Source of the DNA: Bacteroidales bacterium
Lineage (GTDB): Bacteria; Bacteroidota; Bacteroidia; Bacteroidales; VadinHA17
NCBI GenBank assembly: GCA_021371855.1
Contig: JAJFVL010000008.1
Location: 62,001-126,000 of the forward strand
DNA: 64,000 nt
Reading direction: 5' to 3'
Shown here: piece after piece, positions 17,315 to 27,700 of the stretch
How the letters are laid out: every line of letters starts with the position of its first letter
Numbering within the stretch: the first letter of the stretch is position 1
Position numbers and translations under genes: made by a program
Notes under the pieces: model-generated
Told to the model about the DNA's origin: nothing
The model's database searches: none
What the model saw: the letters and a program-made list of their open reading frames with translations, nothing else

Positions 17315-18616
17315 ATGCAGGAACAAATAAAAGAAGCCTCTTATGATGTACTTGTTATAGGCGGCGGAATAGCAGGCGGAGAAGCTGCATTAAATCTGGC
17401 AAATAATGGATTCAAGGTATTAATAATAGAAAAAGATCTTTCTATAGGTGGTAAAATGATCCTGCTCAGTAAAGTCTTTCCGACCCTCGACTGCTCTGCC
17501 TGCATTACTACCCCAAAAGTATCGGAAATATCGCGGCAGCCCGGCATCACTATCTTCACAGGCAGTGAAGTAAAAAAAATCATAAAAAAGACCGAAAACA
17601 GTTTTGAAGCTGAGGTTTTGAAAAATCCAAGGTATGTTATTGTGGAAGAGTGCACAGCCTGCCAGCTTTGTGAACAGGCATGCCCTGTCGTTGTAAAAGA
17701 TGAATACCAGTTCAATCTGGTTGGTCGGAAGGCTGCATTTATACCATTCACGATTGCCAGCCCGAAAGTGGCAGCAATTGACATCGGGAATTGTATATTA
17801 TGCGGTGCATGCGAAAAAGCATGTCCTCCTAAATGCATTGATTTTACACAGGAGAAAGAAGAATACACAATAAAAATCAAATCTGTTATTATCGCAACAG
17901 GATTTAAATTGTTCGATCCGTTGATGATTCCACGCTATGGATTTGGCCTTTTTAAAAACATTATCACTTCCATGCAGATGGAAAGGCAGCTGGCCCCTAC
18001 CCGACCCTTTAATACTATTCTCCGGCCAGGTGACGGTAAGGTTCCCTGCAAAGTTGCTTATGTGCTTTGTACAGGATCAAGAGACGCTACCATAGGAAAT
18101 CCTGTTTGCTCACAGATATGCTGCATGTATTCAATTAAACAGGCACAACTGCTTATGGGAGCCCTTCCTATGGCAGATGTAACAATCTATTATTTAAACA
18201 TAAGATCATTCGGAAAAGGTTTTGAAGAGTTTTATGAGCAGGCCAAGGGAATGGGAGTAAATTTTATTAAAGGGAAAATAGGCAGGATCTCTGAAAAAGA
18301 AAACGGGAACCTCATTCTCAGATATGAAGATATCAATGAAAACAAAGTGAAAGAAACTGAACACGATATCGTGGTTCTGTCGGTAGGAGTTATCGCCAAC
18401 AGGGACGCTGCCACTCTTTTTCCTGATGAACAATTAAAACTTGATGCTTTTAATTTTATCAACCAGACAGATCCGCTTGCCAGTCCTGCCAGAACAAGCA
18501 TTGAGGGAGTCTTTGTTGCAGGAACTGCTTCCGGTCCAATGGATATTCCTGACTCAATCCTTTCAGCAGGCTCTGCATCTGCTGAAGCAATGAGTTATTT
18601 AATTCAAAATAAATGA
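17315..18616 (+). CDS. hdrA: HdrA/QmoA-like flavoprotein with two ferredoxin clusters
   Basis: A 433-residue FAD iron-sulfur protein. An N-terminal GGGIAGGEAA FAD motif is at residues 16-26. The HdrA hallmark CSACITTPK (Cys60, Cys63) follows. Two inserted 4Fe-4S motifs come next (Cys113/116/119/123 and Cys160/163/166/170). The second half of the flavin domain has VLCTGSRDATIGNPVCSQICCMYSIKQ. The length fits QmoA or a short HdrA. The likely role is flavin-based electron transfer, possibly bifurcating, between MvhD and the second HdrA/QmoC. Its stop overlaps the next start (ATGA at 18613), showing translational coupling. Confidence 0.88.
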   Translation: MQEQIKEASYDVLVIGGGIAGGEAALNLANNGFKVLIIEKDLSIGGKMILLSKVFPTLDCSACITTPKVSEISRQPGITIFTGSEVKKIIKKTENSFEAEVLKNPRYVIVEECTACQLCEQACPVVVKDEYQFNLVGRKAAFIPFTIASPKVAAIDIGNCILCGACEKACPPKCIDFTQEKEEYTIKIKSVIIATGFKLFDPLMIPRYGFGLFKNIITSMQMERQLAPTRPFNTILRPGDGKVPCKVAYVLCTGSRDATIGNPVCSQICCMYSIKQAQLLMGALPMADVTIYYLNIRSFGKGFEEFYEQAKGMGVNFIKGKIGRISEKENGNLILRYEDINENKVKETEHDIVVLSVGVIANRDAATLFPDEQLKLDAFNFINQTDPLASPARTSIEGVFVAGTASGPMDIPDSILSAGSASAEAMSYLIQNK

Positions 18617-20538
18617 ATAAGAAATTAGGCGTATATATATGCCATTGCGGCGGTAACATTTCCGATTATGTTGATGTTGAGAAAGTACGGCAGTCCGTTG
18701 AGAAGGAAGAGGGTGTTTTTCTCGCAAAGACAACAATGTTTGCCTGTGGCGATTCCAACCAGAAGGAGATGGTTGAAGACATTAAGAGTAACCATCTTGA
18801 TGGCGTTGTTGTAGCTTCATGCTCTCCAAAGCTGCATCTATTGACTTTCAGGGCAGTGACAGAAAGAGGAGACTTAAATAAGTATAACTATGTTCATGCC
18901 AATATCCGGGAGCAGGCTTCATGGGCACATTCCGACGATAAAGCAGGAGCCACTGAAAAAGCAATTCATATTGTAAAAGCTGCTATTGCCAAAGTCCGCT
19001 ACGCTGAATCTCTTGTACCTATTAAAATTTCTTCAATAAAATCGGTTGCCATCATAGGTGGCGGAGTGGCAGGTATGAAGGCCGCCATTGAACTATCGGA
19101 CCTGGGCTGCCAGGTATATCTGATTGAAAGGGAATATTTTGTCGGAGGAAGAGTATCACAATGGGACACTCTGTTCACAACCAACGAAACAGGAAAAGAA
19201 TTGGTTACAAGGCTATATAACGACCTGGCAAAACGGAAAAACATAACTGTTTACACCGGCACTGAAGTAATTAGCAATTCAGGAAGCATTGGCGATTTTA
19301 AATTAAAAGTGAAAATTACACCCAGGTACATAAAAGAAAAATGTAACCAGGGAGAGTTACAGAATGCAATCGATGCCTGTCCTGTTGAAGTCCCCGATGA
19401 TTTTAATTTCAACATTACCAGCCGAAAGGCAATATATCATAATTTTCCGGGTGAATATCCCCAGTCGCCGGTCATAGATACTAAGAACTGTACCCGTTGC
19501 GGTGCATGTGAAAAGATCTGTGAAAATGTGGATTTCTCCCAAAAAGAAGAAATAAAAGAAATAAACGCAGGATCCGTTCTGATGGCTACGGGTTTTGACC
19601 CGTATACTCCGGCTGACGGGGAGTTCGGATATAATTTGTATAACAATGTAGTAACTCTTCCGCAGTTAAAGCGGATGATCGATTTAAGCGATAATACACT
19701 GAAATTCAAAGGCCGGGAAATAAAAAATATTGTTTATATCTATTGTGTAGGCAGCAGGCAGGTTGAAGGTGAAAATAAATACTGCTCACGCTATTGCTGT
19801 ACATCGGCTATTCATGTGGCAATTACTGCAAAGAAGAAATTCAGAGATATATATAATTTCCACTTTAACCGTGGTATAAGGACATATGGGAAGCAGGAAG
19901 TCTTATATGATGAATCTTCAAAAATGGGTGATATTTATCTGCAATCATATGAGGATGATCCACCGGTTGTAACCAGTCAAAACGGAAAAACAATTGTAAA
20001 GATCAATGATATTCTTACGGGGAAGAAAGAACTGGAAGTTGAAGCTGATCTTATAGTGCTGGTAACAGGAATGGTTCCCAGGAAAGATAATTCGGTCGGG
20101 TCGCTATTTAAACTACCCAAAGGAAGGGATAAGTTTTTTAATGAGATACACATGAAACTTCGTCCGGTGGAGACGGTCATTGACGGAATAACCATATCAG
20201 GAGCTTGCCAGGGGCCTAAGAATATTATGGAAACGGTAAATTCAGCCCTTTCTGCTGCCGCAAAATCTTATTCCTACGTTAGCAAAGGAGTACTGGAACT
20301 TGAGCCAATTATTGCAAGGATAGACAAGAGTCTATGTACGTGGTGTAATGCGTGTTCTAAGGCTTGTCCATTTGATGCTGTAAAAATGGAGGAAGATAAA
20401 ACAAAGGCTTATGCCGTCATTAATAACTCAGTATGCAAGGGTTGCGGTATGTGTTTACCCGTATGCCCTACCGATGCTATCAATCTGATAGCTTATTCGA
20501 ACAGTGAAATAGAAAGTATGATTGACGCACTTGCATGA
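18613..20538 (+). CDS. hdrA: Full-length HdrA/QmoB-like flavoprotein
   Basis: A 641-residue protein. The N-terminal Hdr domain has Cys10, Cys12, Cys45 and Cys70. An FAD motif (IIGGGVAGMKAA) is at about 147-158. An internal 4Fe-4S motif lies at Cys293/296/299/303, and two C-terminal 4Fe-4S motifs start at Cys575 and Cys608 (CTWCNACSKACP and CKGCGMCLPVCP). The first inserted ferredoxin seen in other HdrA proteins is degraded here: CNQGELQNAIDACP keeps only the outer cysteines. With the preceding smaller HdrA and separate MvhD it mirrors the QmoA/QmoB pair. It is expected to be a cytoplasmic electron-transfer hub docking on the QmoC-like membrane subunit encoded downstream. Confidence 0.88.
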   Translation: MNKKLGVYICHCGGNISDYVDVEKVRQSVEKEEGVFLAKTTMFACGDSNQKEMVEDIKSNHLDGVVVASCSPKLHLLTFRAVTERGDLNKYNYVHANIREQASWAHSDDKAGATEKAIHIVKAAIAKVRYAESLVPIKISSIKSVAIIGGGVAGMKAAIELSDLGCQVYLIEREYFVGGRVSQWDTLFTTNETGKELVTRLYNDLAKRKNITVYTGTEVISNSGSIGDFKLKVKITPRYIKEKCNQGELQNAIDACPVEVPDDFNFNITSRKAIYHNFPGEYPQSPVIDTKNCTRCGACEKICENVDFSQKEEIKEINAGSVLMATGFDPYTPADGEFGYNLYNNVVTLPQLKRMIDLSDNTLKFKGREIKNIVYIYCVGSRQVEGENKYCSRYCCTSAIHVAITAKKKFRDIYNFHFNRGIRTYGKQEVLYDESSKMGDIYLQSYEDDPPVVTSQNGKTIVKINDILTGKKELEVEADLIVLVTGMVPRKDNSVGSLFKLPKGRDKFFNEIHMKLRPVETVIDGITISGACQGPKNIMETVNSALSAAAKSYSYVSKGVLELEPIIARIDKSLCTWCNACSKACPFDAVKMEEDKTKAYAVINNSVCKGCGMCLPVCPTDAINLIAYSNSEIESMIDALA

Positions 20539-20593
20539 GCCAGATATTTCTTAAAAAATCAAAATAGCGGGATTTATTATTAAAAATGAGACA

Positions 20594-20872
20594 ATGGAAG
20601 TTGAAAAAGGAAAGACTTTTAAGTACCTGAGAGAAAAACGGGATGTGTCTCAGGAGGCAAAGGATAATCTGAAAAGTTTTAATCAGATAAAAAAGACTAT
20701 TCTTGATTTGCTTAAAGAAAGTGATCTGACTGTTGATCAGCTTACACAAAAAATTGGAATGCCAAAAAATGAAGTTGTATTTTACCTGATGTCACTTGTG
20801 AAATTTGGCTTCGTACAAACCGGGGCAATTGATGATATGGATGAATATTTTTCTTATAAACTTAAAAAATAA
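20594..20872 (+). CDS. Small winged-helix protein of the Hdr operon
   Basis: A 92-residue protein with no enzyme motif. Residues 28-75 read as a helix-turn-helix or winged-helix fold (QIKKTILDLLKESDLTVDQL, then MPKNEVVFYLMSLVKFG). The C-terminus is charged. It overlaps the QmoC-like gene by one base and sits between hdrA and qmoC, so it belongs to the operon. It may be a regulator or a structural subunit; its constant position among electron-transfer genes argues for a tight link to the complex. Confidence 0.75.
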   Translation: MEVEKGKTFKYLREKRDVSQEAKDNLKSFNQIKKTILDLLKESDLTVDQLTQKIGMPKNEVVFYLMSLVKFGFVQTGAIDDMDEYFSYKLKK

Positions 20873-21912
20873 TGGCTACGATCAATCCACGGTTCGGAGA
20901 GGAACTGAAAAAATATGGTGCATTTGATTTCAATGCATGCTATAACTGTGGTAATTGTACTGCCGTTTGCTCTTTATCAACTGAAGACGATTCATTTCCC
21001 AGAGAAATGGTACGATTCAGTGTTCTGGGATTGGAGGATGATATTAAATCTTCTTTAAAGCCATGGCTTTGTTATTACTGCGGAGAATGTACAACGAACT
21101 GTCCGCGAACTGCCTATCCAGGCGAACTTATGATGTCGCTGAGACGATGGCTGACTTCCGTATATGACTGGACCGGATTATCCGGATTACTTTATAAGTC
21201 TTTACCGTTAAGCATCTTTGCATTTATTTTAGCAGCCCTGGGTGTAATAATATTCAGCGTTCAGGAAAAATTTGATCTTGCAACAATAATGCATTATGGA
21301 CATTATTTTGAAATGTATGCCATATTAACGGTTTTCGGCGTCATCCTTCTTCCTAATATTATCCGCATGTGGTGGTTCGTGATTCTGAAACCTGAAATTA
21401 AAGTGTCTTTTAAAAATTATCTGTCAGGGTTTTGGGAGTTAATGGTTCATATGTTCACGCAAAAAAGAGCGCTGGGTTGTGACGACAATCAACTGAGATG
21501 GTTTGAACATTTCATTCTGGTAATCGGGTATCTGGGATTGCTCTTTACAACAGTAGTCCTTGACTGGTTCTCCAGCGGAAGCTTGTTTATTACTGTACTC
21601 GGATATCTTTTGAGCATAATAGTGTTTACTATTACTGTCATTTTTGTGTCAGAAAGGATCAGAAAGAAAAAAGAGCTGAGTAAGTTTTCACAACCTTCCG
21701 ACTGGTTGTTTGTAATATGGCTTTTTTTAATGGGGCTTTCTGCTTTTGGAGTTCGTGTTTTTATTGATACAAAGATACTTGAAAACAATATCTGGATCTA
21801 CCTGCTCCATCTGATAATACTGGTTCAGTGGGCATTGATAATTGTACCATTTGGAAAATGGACTCACTTCCTTTATCGTTCTTTTGCAATGTACTTTGCA
21901 AAATTAAGATAG
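20872..21912 (+). CDS. QmoC-like membrane subunit (HdrC domain plus cytochrome-b-like anchor)
   Basis: A 346-residue protein. Residues 1-85 are HdrC-like with two 4Fe-4S motifs (Cys23/26/29/33 and Cys67/70/73/77). The rest contains about six membrane segments (about 109-131, 143-163, 210-230, 234-256, 280-297, 300-325) like the NarI-type domain of QmoC. Histidines in the anchor could bind heme b. In sulfate reducers QmoABC moves electrons between menaquinol and APS reductase. Here there is no aprAB, but TusA and DsrE lie in the same operon, so the soluble partner must differ. It is the last gene of the operon. Confidence 0.87.
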   Translation: MATINPRFGEELKKYGAFDFNACYNCGNCTAVCSLSTEDDSFPREMVRFSVLGLEDDIKSSLKPWLCYYCGECTTNCPRTAYPGELMMSLRRWLTSVYDWTGLSGLLYKSLPLSIFAFILAALGVIIFSVQEKFDLATIMHYGHYFEMYAILTVFGVILLPNIIRMWWFVILKPEIKVSFKNYLSGFWELMVHMFTQKRALGCDDNQLRWFEHFILVIGYLGLLFTTVVLDWFSSGSLFITVLGYLLSIIVFTITVIFVSERIRKKKELSKFSQPSDWLFVIWLFLMGLSAFGVRVFIDTKILENNIWIYLLHLIILVQWALIIVPFGKWTHFLYRSFAMYFAKLR

Positions 21913-22065
21913 TTTATGCCATCAAAATGAATTGAAAAACTTCAGCATCAAGATAAAAGCACTGCATTTTTTGATGCAGGAAATAAATGGTCTTCAAAAG
22001 CAATGTCTTGAAGGATGTTTGGATGTTAAAACACGATGTATTAACTGAAATAAGCAGGATTGGCT

Positions 22066-22356
22066 AAAGCACAATCAAACTTTTTAGGATTTACCTGTTA
22101 TGCAGATATCGATCTAATAAAACTTATCCTTCTGGGTGATAAGGAAAATTTCCGGATGCTTTTTGAACAATCTGCATGCGGATCTTAAAAAAGCAACATA
22201 TAAATATTATCTGGCGATAAAAAAATCAGCGATCAGAAGCAACAGGAAAAGCTCGAACAACTGTTCAGCGGAATGCTTGCAAACGAAGGCCAGATGGGAC
22301 AATATGGAAAAGGTGGTCAGCAAGGCAGATGTCGGGGCAGACCATTTAATTATTGA
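22066..22356 (+). pseudogene. Possible remnant of a small gene with in-frame stops
   Basis: One reading frame looks protein-like on both sides of two stop codons (TAA at 22186 and 22201). The left part reads YADIDLIKLILLGDKENF and the right part KLEQLFSGMLANEGQMGQ, ending at a TGA at 22354. No start codon with a plausible upstream signal is visible. I do not recognise the parent protein. It may equally be chance. Confidence 0.25.
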
Positions 22357-22486
22357 TGAATTAATCTATTAAAAAATTATAAAGAAAGGAATGCCATCAT
22401 CAGAGTTACCATTTTTTTGGTGTTTCATCAATGATTTTTTGCTTATATACTATTGCTCGGTTTATATTCTGCAAAGCAAAAATCAA

Positions 22487-22494
22487 TAAATTTG
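22487..22494 (+). promoter_or_regulatory. -7 box of the first HD-domain gene
   Basis: TAAATTTG matches TAnnTTTG, 40 bp before the GTG start. The paralogous gene at 54.5 kb has the similar TATATTCG at the equivalent place (54455-54462). Promoter and gene were therefore probably duplicated together. Confidence 0.45.
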
Positions 22495-22533
22495 TCCGGA
22501 ATATTTTTTCAGGAAATATATTGAAGAAAAGTA

Positions 22534-23322
22534 GTGAAAATAATAATGGATGTTAAAGAACTGTATGATCTGAAAATATGGTTTACAAATTACGTAAGTA
22601 CGTTTAATTTCAGCAATCCCGATTTACAGCAAAACATCAATCTGAAAGAGGAACATACTAAACAGGTATGCAGAAACATAATTCTGATAGGGAAGCAGAT
22701 CGGATTAAATGACGATGAATTGCGGTTTGCTGAGATACTTGCCCTGTTTCATGATTTAGGGCGTTTTGAACAATATAGTAAATACCGCACTTTTATGGAT
22801 AGCCGATCGGAGGATCATGCCCTGCTTGGAATAAAGATTCTTGAAAAGCATAATGTTCTGAGGCAATTTGATGATGAGCTTAAGGATCTTATCCTTTCGT
22901 CAATTAGATATCATAACCAGTCATTGTTGCCACAGAATGCAGAAAAGAGACATCTTTTTTACATAAAACTGCTTCGCGATGCTGATAAGCTCGATATCTT
23001 AAGAATTGTTGTCGGTTATTATTCAGGAAGCATGGGGAAGAAAAACGATACTATCAGCCTTGAGATGCCAGATACGCCAGGTATTTCACAAGAGGTATAT
23101 AAAAGTCTTATTTTAGGAAAAACTGTAAATATAAAGGATGTTAACAATCTGAACGATCTTAAATTGCTTCAGACCGGATGGGTTTTTGATATAAATTTCA
23201 AACCAACGATGGATTATATAAAACGCCAACGGTCTCTGGAAAGGATGCAGGAGGTTCTTCCACAATCAGACGAAATAAAGAGGATTTTCAATATGGTTTT
23301 CGCATTTGAAACAAAGAATTGA
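22534..23322 (+). CDS. HD-domain phosphohydrolase-like protein (paralogue 1)
   Basis: A 262-residue soluble protein with an HD-type metal site: EEHTKQV, ALFHDLGRFEQY (the HD pair), SEDHALLG, SIRYHN and KLLRDADKLD. HD proteins hydrolyse phosphoesters, often nucleotides; the substrate here is unknown. It reads from a GTG at 22534, with an ATG four codons later (22546). The paralogue at 54501 has the same GTG-x-ATA-ATA-RTG arrangement, so either start is conserved. The two proteins align end to end without gaps in the core and share most residues. It is a single gene ending at a strong terminator. Confidence 0.8.
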   Translation: MKIIMDVKELYDLKIWFTNYVSTFNFSNPDLQQNINLKEEHTKQVCRNIILIGKQIGLNDDELRFAEILALFHDLGRFEQYSKYRTFMDSRSEDHALLGIKILEKHNVLRQFDDELKDLILSSIRYHNQSLLPQNAEKRHLFYIKLLRDADKLDILRIVVGYYSGSMGKKNDTISLEMPDTPGISQEVYKSLILGKTVNIKDVNNLNDLKLLQTGWVFDINFKPTMDYIKRQRSLERMQEVLPQSDEIKRIFNMVFAFETKN

Positions 23323-23371
23323 TTAAATGTTTCTCACTCTTTTCGATTATTAGCTGGTCATTTTCAGCTAT

Positions 23372-23406
23372 AAAAACGGCTGTTATAATTTGTAACAGCC
23401 GTTTTT
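23372..23406. terminator. Bidirectional intrinsic terminator
   Basis: A perfect 14-bp stem AAAAACGGCTGTTA with a 7-nt loop, flanked by A-run and T-run. It lies between the convergent HD gene and efflux operon and can serve both. Confidence 0.92.
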
Positions 23407-23500
23407 TATTTTCACCATACCTGTGTATAACTTTTTACATCGACGTCCGGTTTTATCGAAAAAGGGCAATCAACTACAGTTGCCTTTTATTTCTTTCAGG

Positions 23501-24778
23501 TTACTCAACAGCAGCTGAATGTTTTAAATCGATCAGTGCCGATGAGTATTCAAACAAAGTTTCAATATACTCTTTTCGTAAATCAATGTAAGAATGCTGC
23601 GCGTTCAAAACGTCCACTAAACCACATTCACCGCGTTGATAAAGGTATATTCTACCTTTGAGAATTGCCTCAGCATTTTCGATCCATCCCTGCCTGTAAT
23701 GTTCCAGCTGATTTTCCTTCGACATATAAAGGTTATATGCCTGGGTTACCTCAGACACTATCTGTTGTTCCACTGCTTTCGAAACCAGCTCATTTTGTTC
23801 AACTGCATACTTTGCAGCCAGAACTTCCCCCCTGTTCAGGCTTGAAAACTTCAGAGGGATAGAAATCCCTAAACTATATGAATTATATGCGGGTGCAGGA
23901 GCAATATTATTGGTAGAAACTGCATTATGAGCATATCCGCCCTCAACGTTGAATTCGAAAGCACGGTTTGCCCTCAGAAGGTTAACTGTTTTCTCAGAGA
24001 CTTCTTTTTTACATATAGCAACCTGCAGATCGGAACGGTTTTTTAATGCTGTCTGTATCAGATCGGGAAGTATAAAGATCTGACTTTCCTGAGGAAAACT
24101 GTCAGAAGGGACATACAAAGTATCTGACGGAGTTTTACCAATAATAACTGATAGATTAACCAGTATATTTTTCAGTTCAGCTTCCGATTGCAAAACACGA
24201 TTAAGCTGAGTTTTAGCTTCAAGCGCTGATTGCATGGCATCAATTTCCAGAATTTCTCCGTCTTTAAAACGGATACTGTCAGCCTTAGACAGTTCAGACA
24301 TTCTTTGATATGTCTCTTTCTCCAGATAAAGCATTTTTTCTCCCATGCATGCTGAATAATAGCTTAAAGCTGCATCAGCCTTCAGATTCTGAAAATATGC
24401 AAGCAAAGCTGACTCTTCAAGTTTCAGATTCGACTTTGCCAATGCAATACCAGCCCCCCTTTTGTTTCCGGTATTGACTGAATAGCTTAAACCTGTTTCA
24501 AGGCCTTTACCCATATGAAGCCTGCTGTCTTCATTATCAGAATATGTTGCAGAAACCTCGGGATCGGGAAACACTTTTGCTGCTTTCAATCCTGCTTCTG
24601 CTATACTTACATTAAATTGTTCAGAGATGTACCCCAGGTTCCCTTTTGCTACATCTGACAAATATTTCTGCAATGGTACAGAAACTTTAACAGGAGTTAC
24701 CTTATCCTGTGAATACAGACTGACCGTGATAAAAGCCAGTGCAAAAGGGATTATTAATCTTAACAATATTTTTTTCAT
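23501..24778 (-). CDS. czcC: TolC/CzcC-family outer-membrane efflux protein
   Basis: A 425-residue exported protein with an N-terminal signal peptide (MKKILLRLIIPFALAFITVS). Two outer-membrane-efflux repeats of long alpha-helices follow, as in TolC, CusC and CzcC. It forms the outer channel for the RND pump encoded just upstream. The ATG at 24776-24778 was chosen as the start of the signal peptide; it lies 12 bp inside the 3' end region of czcA, as expected for coupled genes. It is the last gene of the efflux operon and ends before the shared terminator. Confidence 0.88.
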   Translation of the reverse strand: MKKILLRLIIPFALAFITVSLYSQDKVTPVKVSVPLQKYLSDVAKGNLGYISEQFNVSIAEAGLKAAKVFPDPEVSATYSDNEDSRLHMGKGLETGLSYSVNTGNKRGAGIALAKSNLKLEESALLAYFQNLKADAALSYYSACMGEKMLYLEKETYQRMSELSKADSIRFKDGEILEIDAMQSALEAKTQLNRVLQSEAELKNILVNLSVIIGKTPSDTLYVPSDSFPQESQIFILPDLIQTALKNRSDLQVAICKKEVSEKTVNLLRANRAFEFNVEGGYAHNAVSTNNIAPAPAYNSYSLGISIPLKFSSLNRGEVLAAKYAVEQNELVSKAVEQQIVSEVTQAYNLYMSKENQLEHYRQGWIENAEAILKGRIYLYQRGECGLVDVLNAQHSYIDLRKEYIETLFEYSSALIDLKHSAAVE

Positions 24779-24788
24779 TGCAGAATAA

Positions 24789-27700
24789 TTAAAATTCATC
24801 CTTTTTAATTTTTAGCTCGAATTTTCGCTCAAGCATATAATATAAAGCCGGAAGTGCATATAAGGTTATAACTGTACCAAATGCCAACCCGTAAACTATA
24901 ACAGTGGCCAACGGACGCTGTACATCCGATCCTATGTTTGTTGAAAGTGATGCCGGCAGAAGTCCGAGAATGGCAACTGTTGAAGTCATCAATATTGGCC
25001 TGAAACGATGTACTGCTCCTTTTATTACAGATTCTTTTAATGGTGCTCCGCCAGATCTCAAATGATTTATATGGGAAATCATAAGTACCCCATTCATTAT
25101 AAATACCCCAAACAGAGCAATAAAACCAACAGCAGATGAAACGTTGAAAGTCATTCCCCATACATTCAATGCTAACATCCCTCCAAACACTGAAAACGGT
25201 AACATCCCCATCTCAAGCCATGCCTGACGGAAATTACCAAAATTCCAAAAAAGTAATATAAACATTAATGATAAAGCCAAAGGTACAATCAGTAAAAGCC
25301 TTGCATAAGCTCTTTTCTGGTTCTCAAATTGACCACTCCATTTAAGAATAAAATTATTATGGTCATATTTTACATTATCTTTAATTGCTTGCTTTGCTTC
25401 TTTAAAGAAAGAAGTAATATCCCGGTTTCTGAGATTCACCCTTACTGTTAGAAACCTTTTATTTGACTCCCTGTTTATAATACTTGGACCTGTTGTTGTC
25501 TTTATCTCTGCAATCTGAGACAAAGGGATTCTTGCTCCAGTAGAGGATGTAAGAAGAAGAGAAGCAATTTTATCAGGAGTATCTCGTGAAAGTTCATCAT
25601 ACCTGCAAATAACATCATAAACCTTGTTACCTATAAAAATTTGAGATACCGCTTTCCCTCCTATTGCTACTTCAATCAATTCCGACACATCTGCCACATT
25701 TAGACCATACAAAGCTATCTTGTCGCGATCAGCAATTATTTGAAGTTGCGGAAGCGGTGGTTCCTGTTCAATTGATACATCTCCTGCTCCACTAATATTC
25801 TTAACGGTTTTTGCAATATTCTCGGCAATTATTCTGGCTTCCTTCTGATCCTCCCCATATATCTTTATTGCAAGATCACTGTGCGACCCGGCAATTTGAT
25901 CCATTACCATATCGATAATCGGTTGAGAAAAACCGATATCATACCCAGGTATCTTGCTAATATCTGCCGAGAGTTCGTTTATCAAATCATTCTTATTTCT
26001 TCCATGCTTCCATTCTTTATACGGGATTAGTCCGATGCAGCACTCCATATGAGATGTTGTAAATGGATCAGCGCCCTCATCATCTCGCCCTACTTGGGTC
26101 GCAATATATTTTATCTCACCATGCTTTATCACATGGCTTCTAAGTGTATCTGCCATATTCCTTGACTTCTCAAGTGTAGAGCCAGGAGGCAGCTGAACCT
26201 GGAGCCAGAGTGAACCCTCATCAAGAGATGGAAGAAAATCTTTACCAACAATAATTGAAAGAAATATAGTTGCCGCAAAAATAATTCCAAGTGGAATTAA
26301 TATCCTACCCGGATTATCAAGTCTTTTTGAAGTATAGTTTTTATATTTTTGTATAATCTTTTCTAGCCATCTGTTATGGTAAACTTTTTGAGGCTTATGA
26401 TAAATACTATATGCAAGACCAGGTATAAGAAGTATAGCTACAAATAATGCGCCTATGATTGCATATCCTACAGTGAAAGCCATTGGGGTAAACATCTTTT
26501 TTTCAATTCTTTCAAATGTAAAGAGTGGTAAATATGCCATCACAATTATAAGCATTGAAAAAAGTATCGGCTTGCCCATCTCTGTACACCTCTTCACAAT
26601 GTTCTGTGGCTGCAAGAACTCTGCAGGGGTCTCTTCCCGCTTTCGGAGAATTGTTTCCAACATTACTATAGATCCATCCACAATTATGCCAAAGTCTATT
26701 GCCCCAAGAGACAGAAGATTTGCCTGAATGCCGGTTAAATGCATAAAGATGAATGCGATAAGAAGAGACAAAGGTATAGTTACTGCAATTACAAGAGCAC
26801 TTCTCCAACTTTTAAGATATATAATAAGAATTATTAATACAAGCAACACACCATAAGTAAGGGTATGTAAAACTGTGTGAAAAGTAGCATTAACAAGATT
26901 TGTCCTGTCAAGTATTATCTTCACTTTGACACCATCTGGCAAAATTTCCTTATTAAGTTCGTCAATAGCTTTATGGACATTTTCAAGAACCCTGGACGGA
27001 TTTTCATAGCGAAGCAACTGAACAACGCCCTCAATACCTTCACTATAATTATGATTTTTGTCTGAAAAACCAAATACTCCTTTACGCTCAAGTGTTCCAT
27101 ACTTAAGTGTTCCAAGATCATTTATATAGATTGGCATACCTTCAGCTGTTTTTACTACTATTTTCCCAAGGTCGTCAAGATCCCGGATAAGGCCCACGCC
27201 CCTGATAGTATAAGTAAGATCCCCCCTGCTTATCATACTTCCTCCGGCATTTATATTGTTCTTGTTGATTCTTTCAACAACCTCTCCTATGGTAACATTG
27301 TATTTCTCAAGCTTTTTTGGATCAATCTCTATCTGATACTGAGTAGTTATACCTCCAAAATTTTGAACATCGGCGACACCCATTACTTGCCTTATTCTGG
27401 GAATTATCACCCATTTCTGGAAATCAGTCAGTTCACGCAGGGAATATTTTTTACTCTCTATTATATACCTGCATACCTCACCAGTAGGTGATGTCAATGG
27501 ATTTAATTCAGGTTCAGCCCCATATGGTAACGCAATTTGACTAATTCTTTCCTGTACACGCTGCCGGGCCCAGTAATCGTCGACCCCATCCTTAAAAACA
27601 AGAAGAATAGATGATATACCAAATAAGTTCTTACTTCTCATTGTAACAACACCAGGCATACCATTGAGTTCCCTTTCAAGCGGGATAGTAATCTGTTGTT

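Larger units (their letters stand above)
21913..22533. other. 620-bp region with no intact gene
   Basis: Between the QmoC-like gene and the HD-domain gene. It contains a 6-bp-stem hairpin (CTGCAT/ATGCAG at about 21961-21980) with no T-run, a possible gene remnant (see 22066-22356), and the promoter of the HD gene at its right end. No convincing intact coding sequence was found. Confidence 0.6.

Noticed and set aside
16032..21912. Reading the operon as part of dissimilatory sulfate reduction
   Set aside because: No sat, aprAB or dsrAB genes are in the window, and the sulfur carriers point to a different role.
22136..22372. A 78-codon open frame between the QmoC-like and HD genes
   Set aside because: Its composition is unlike neighbouring genes, it has no start signal, and it overlaps another frame that looks more protein-like but is broken.
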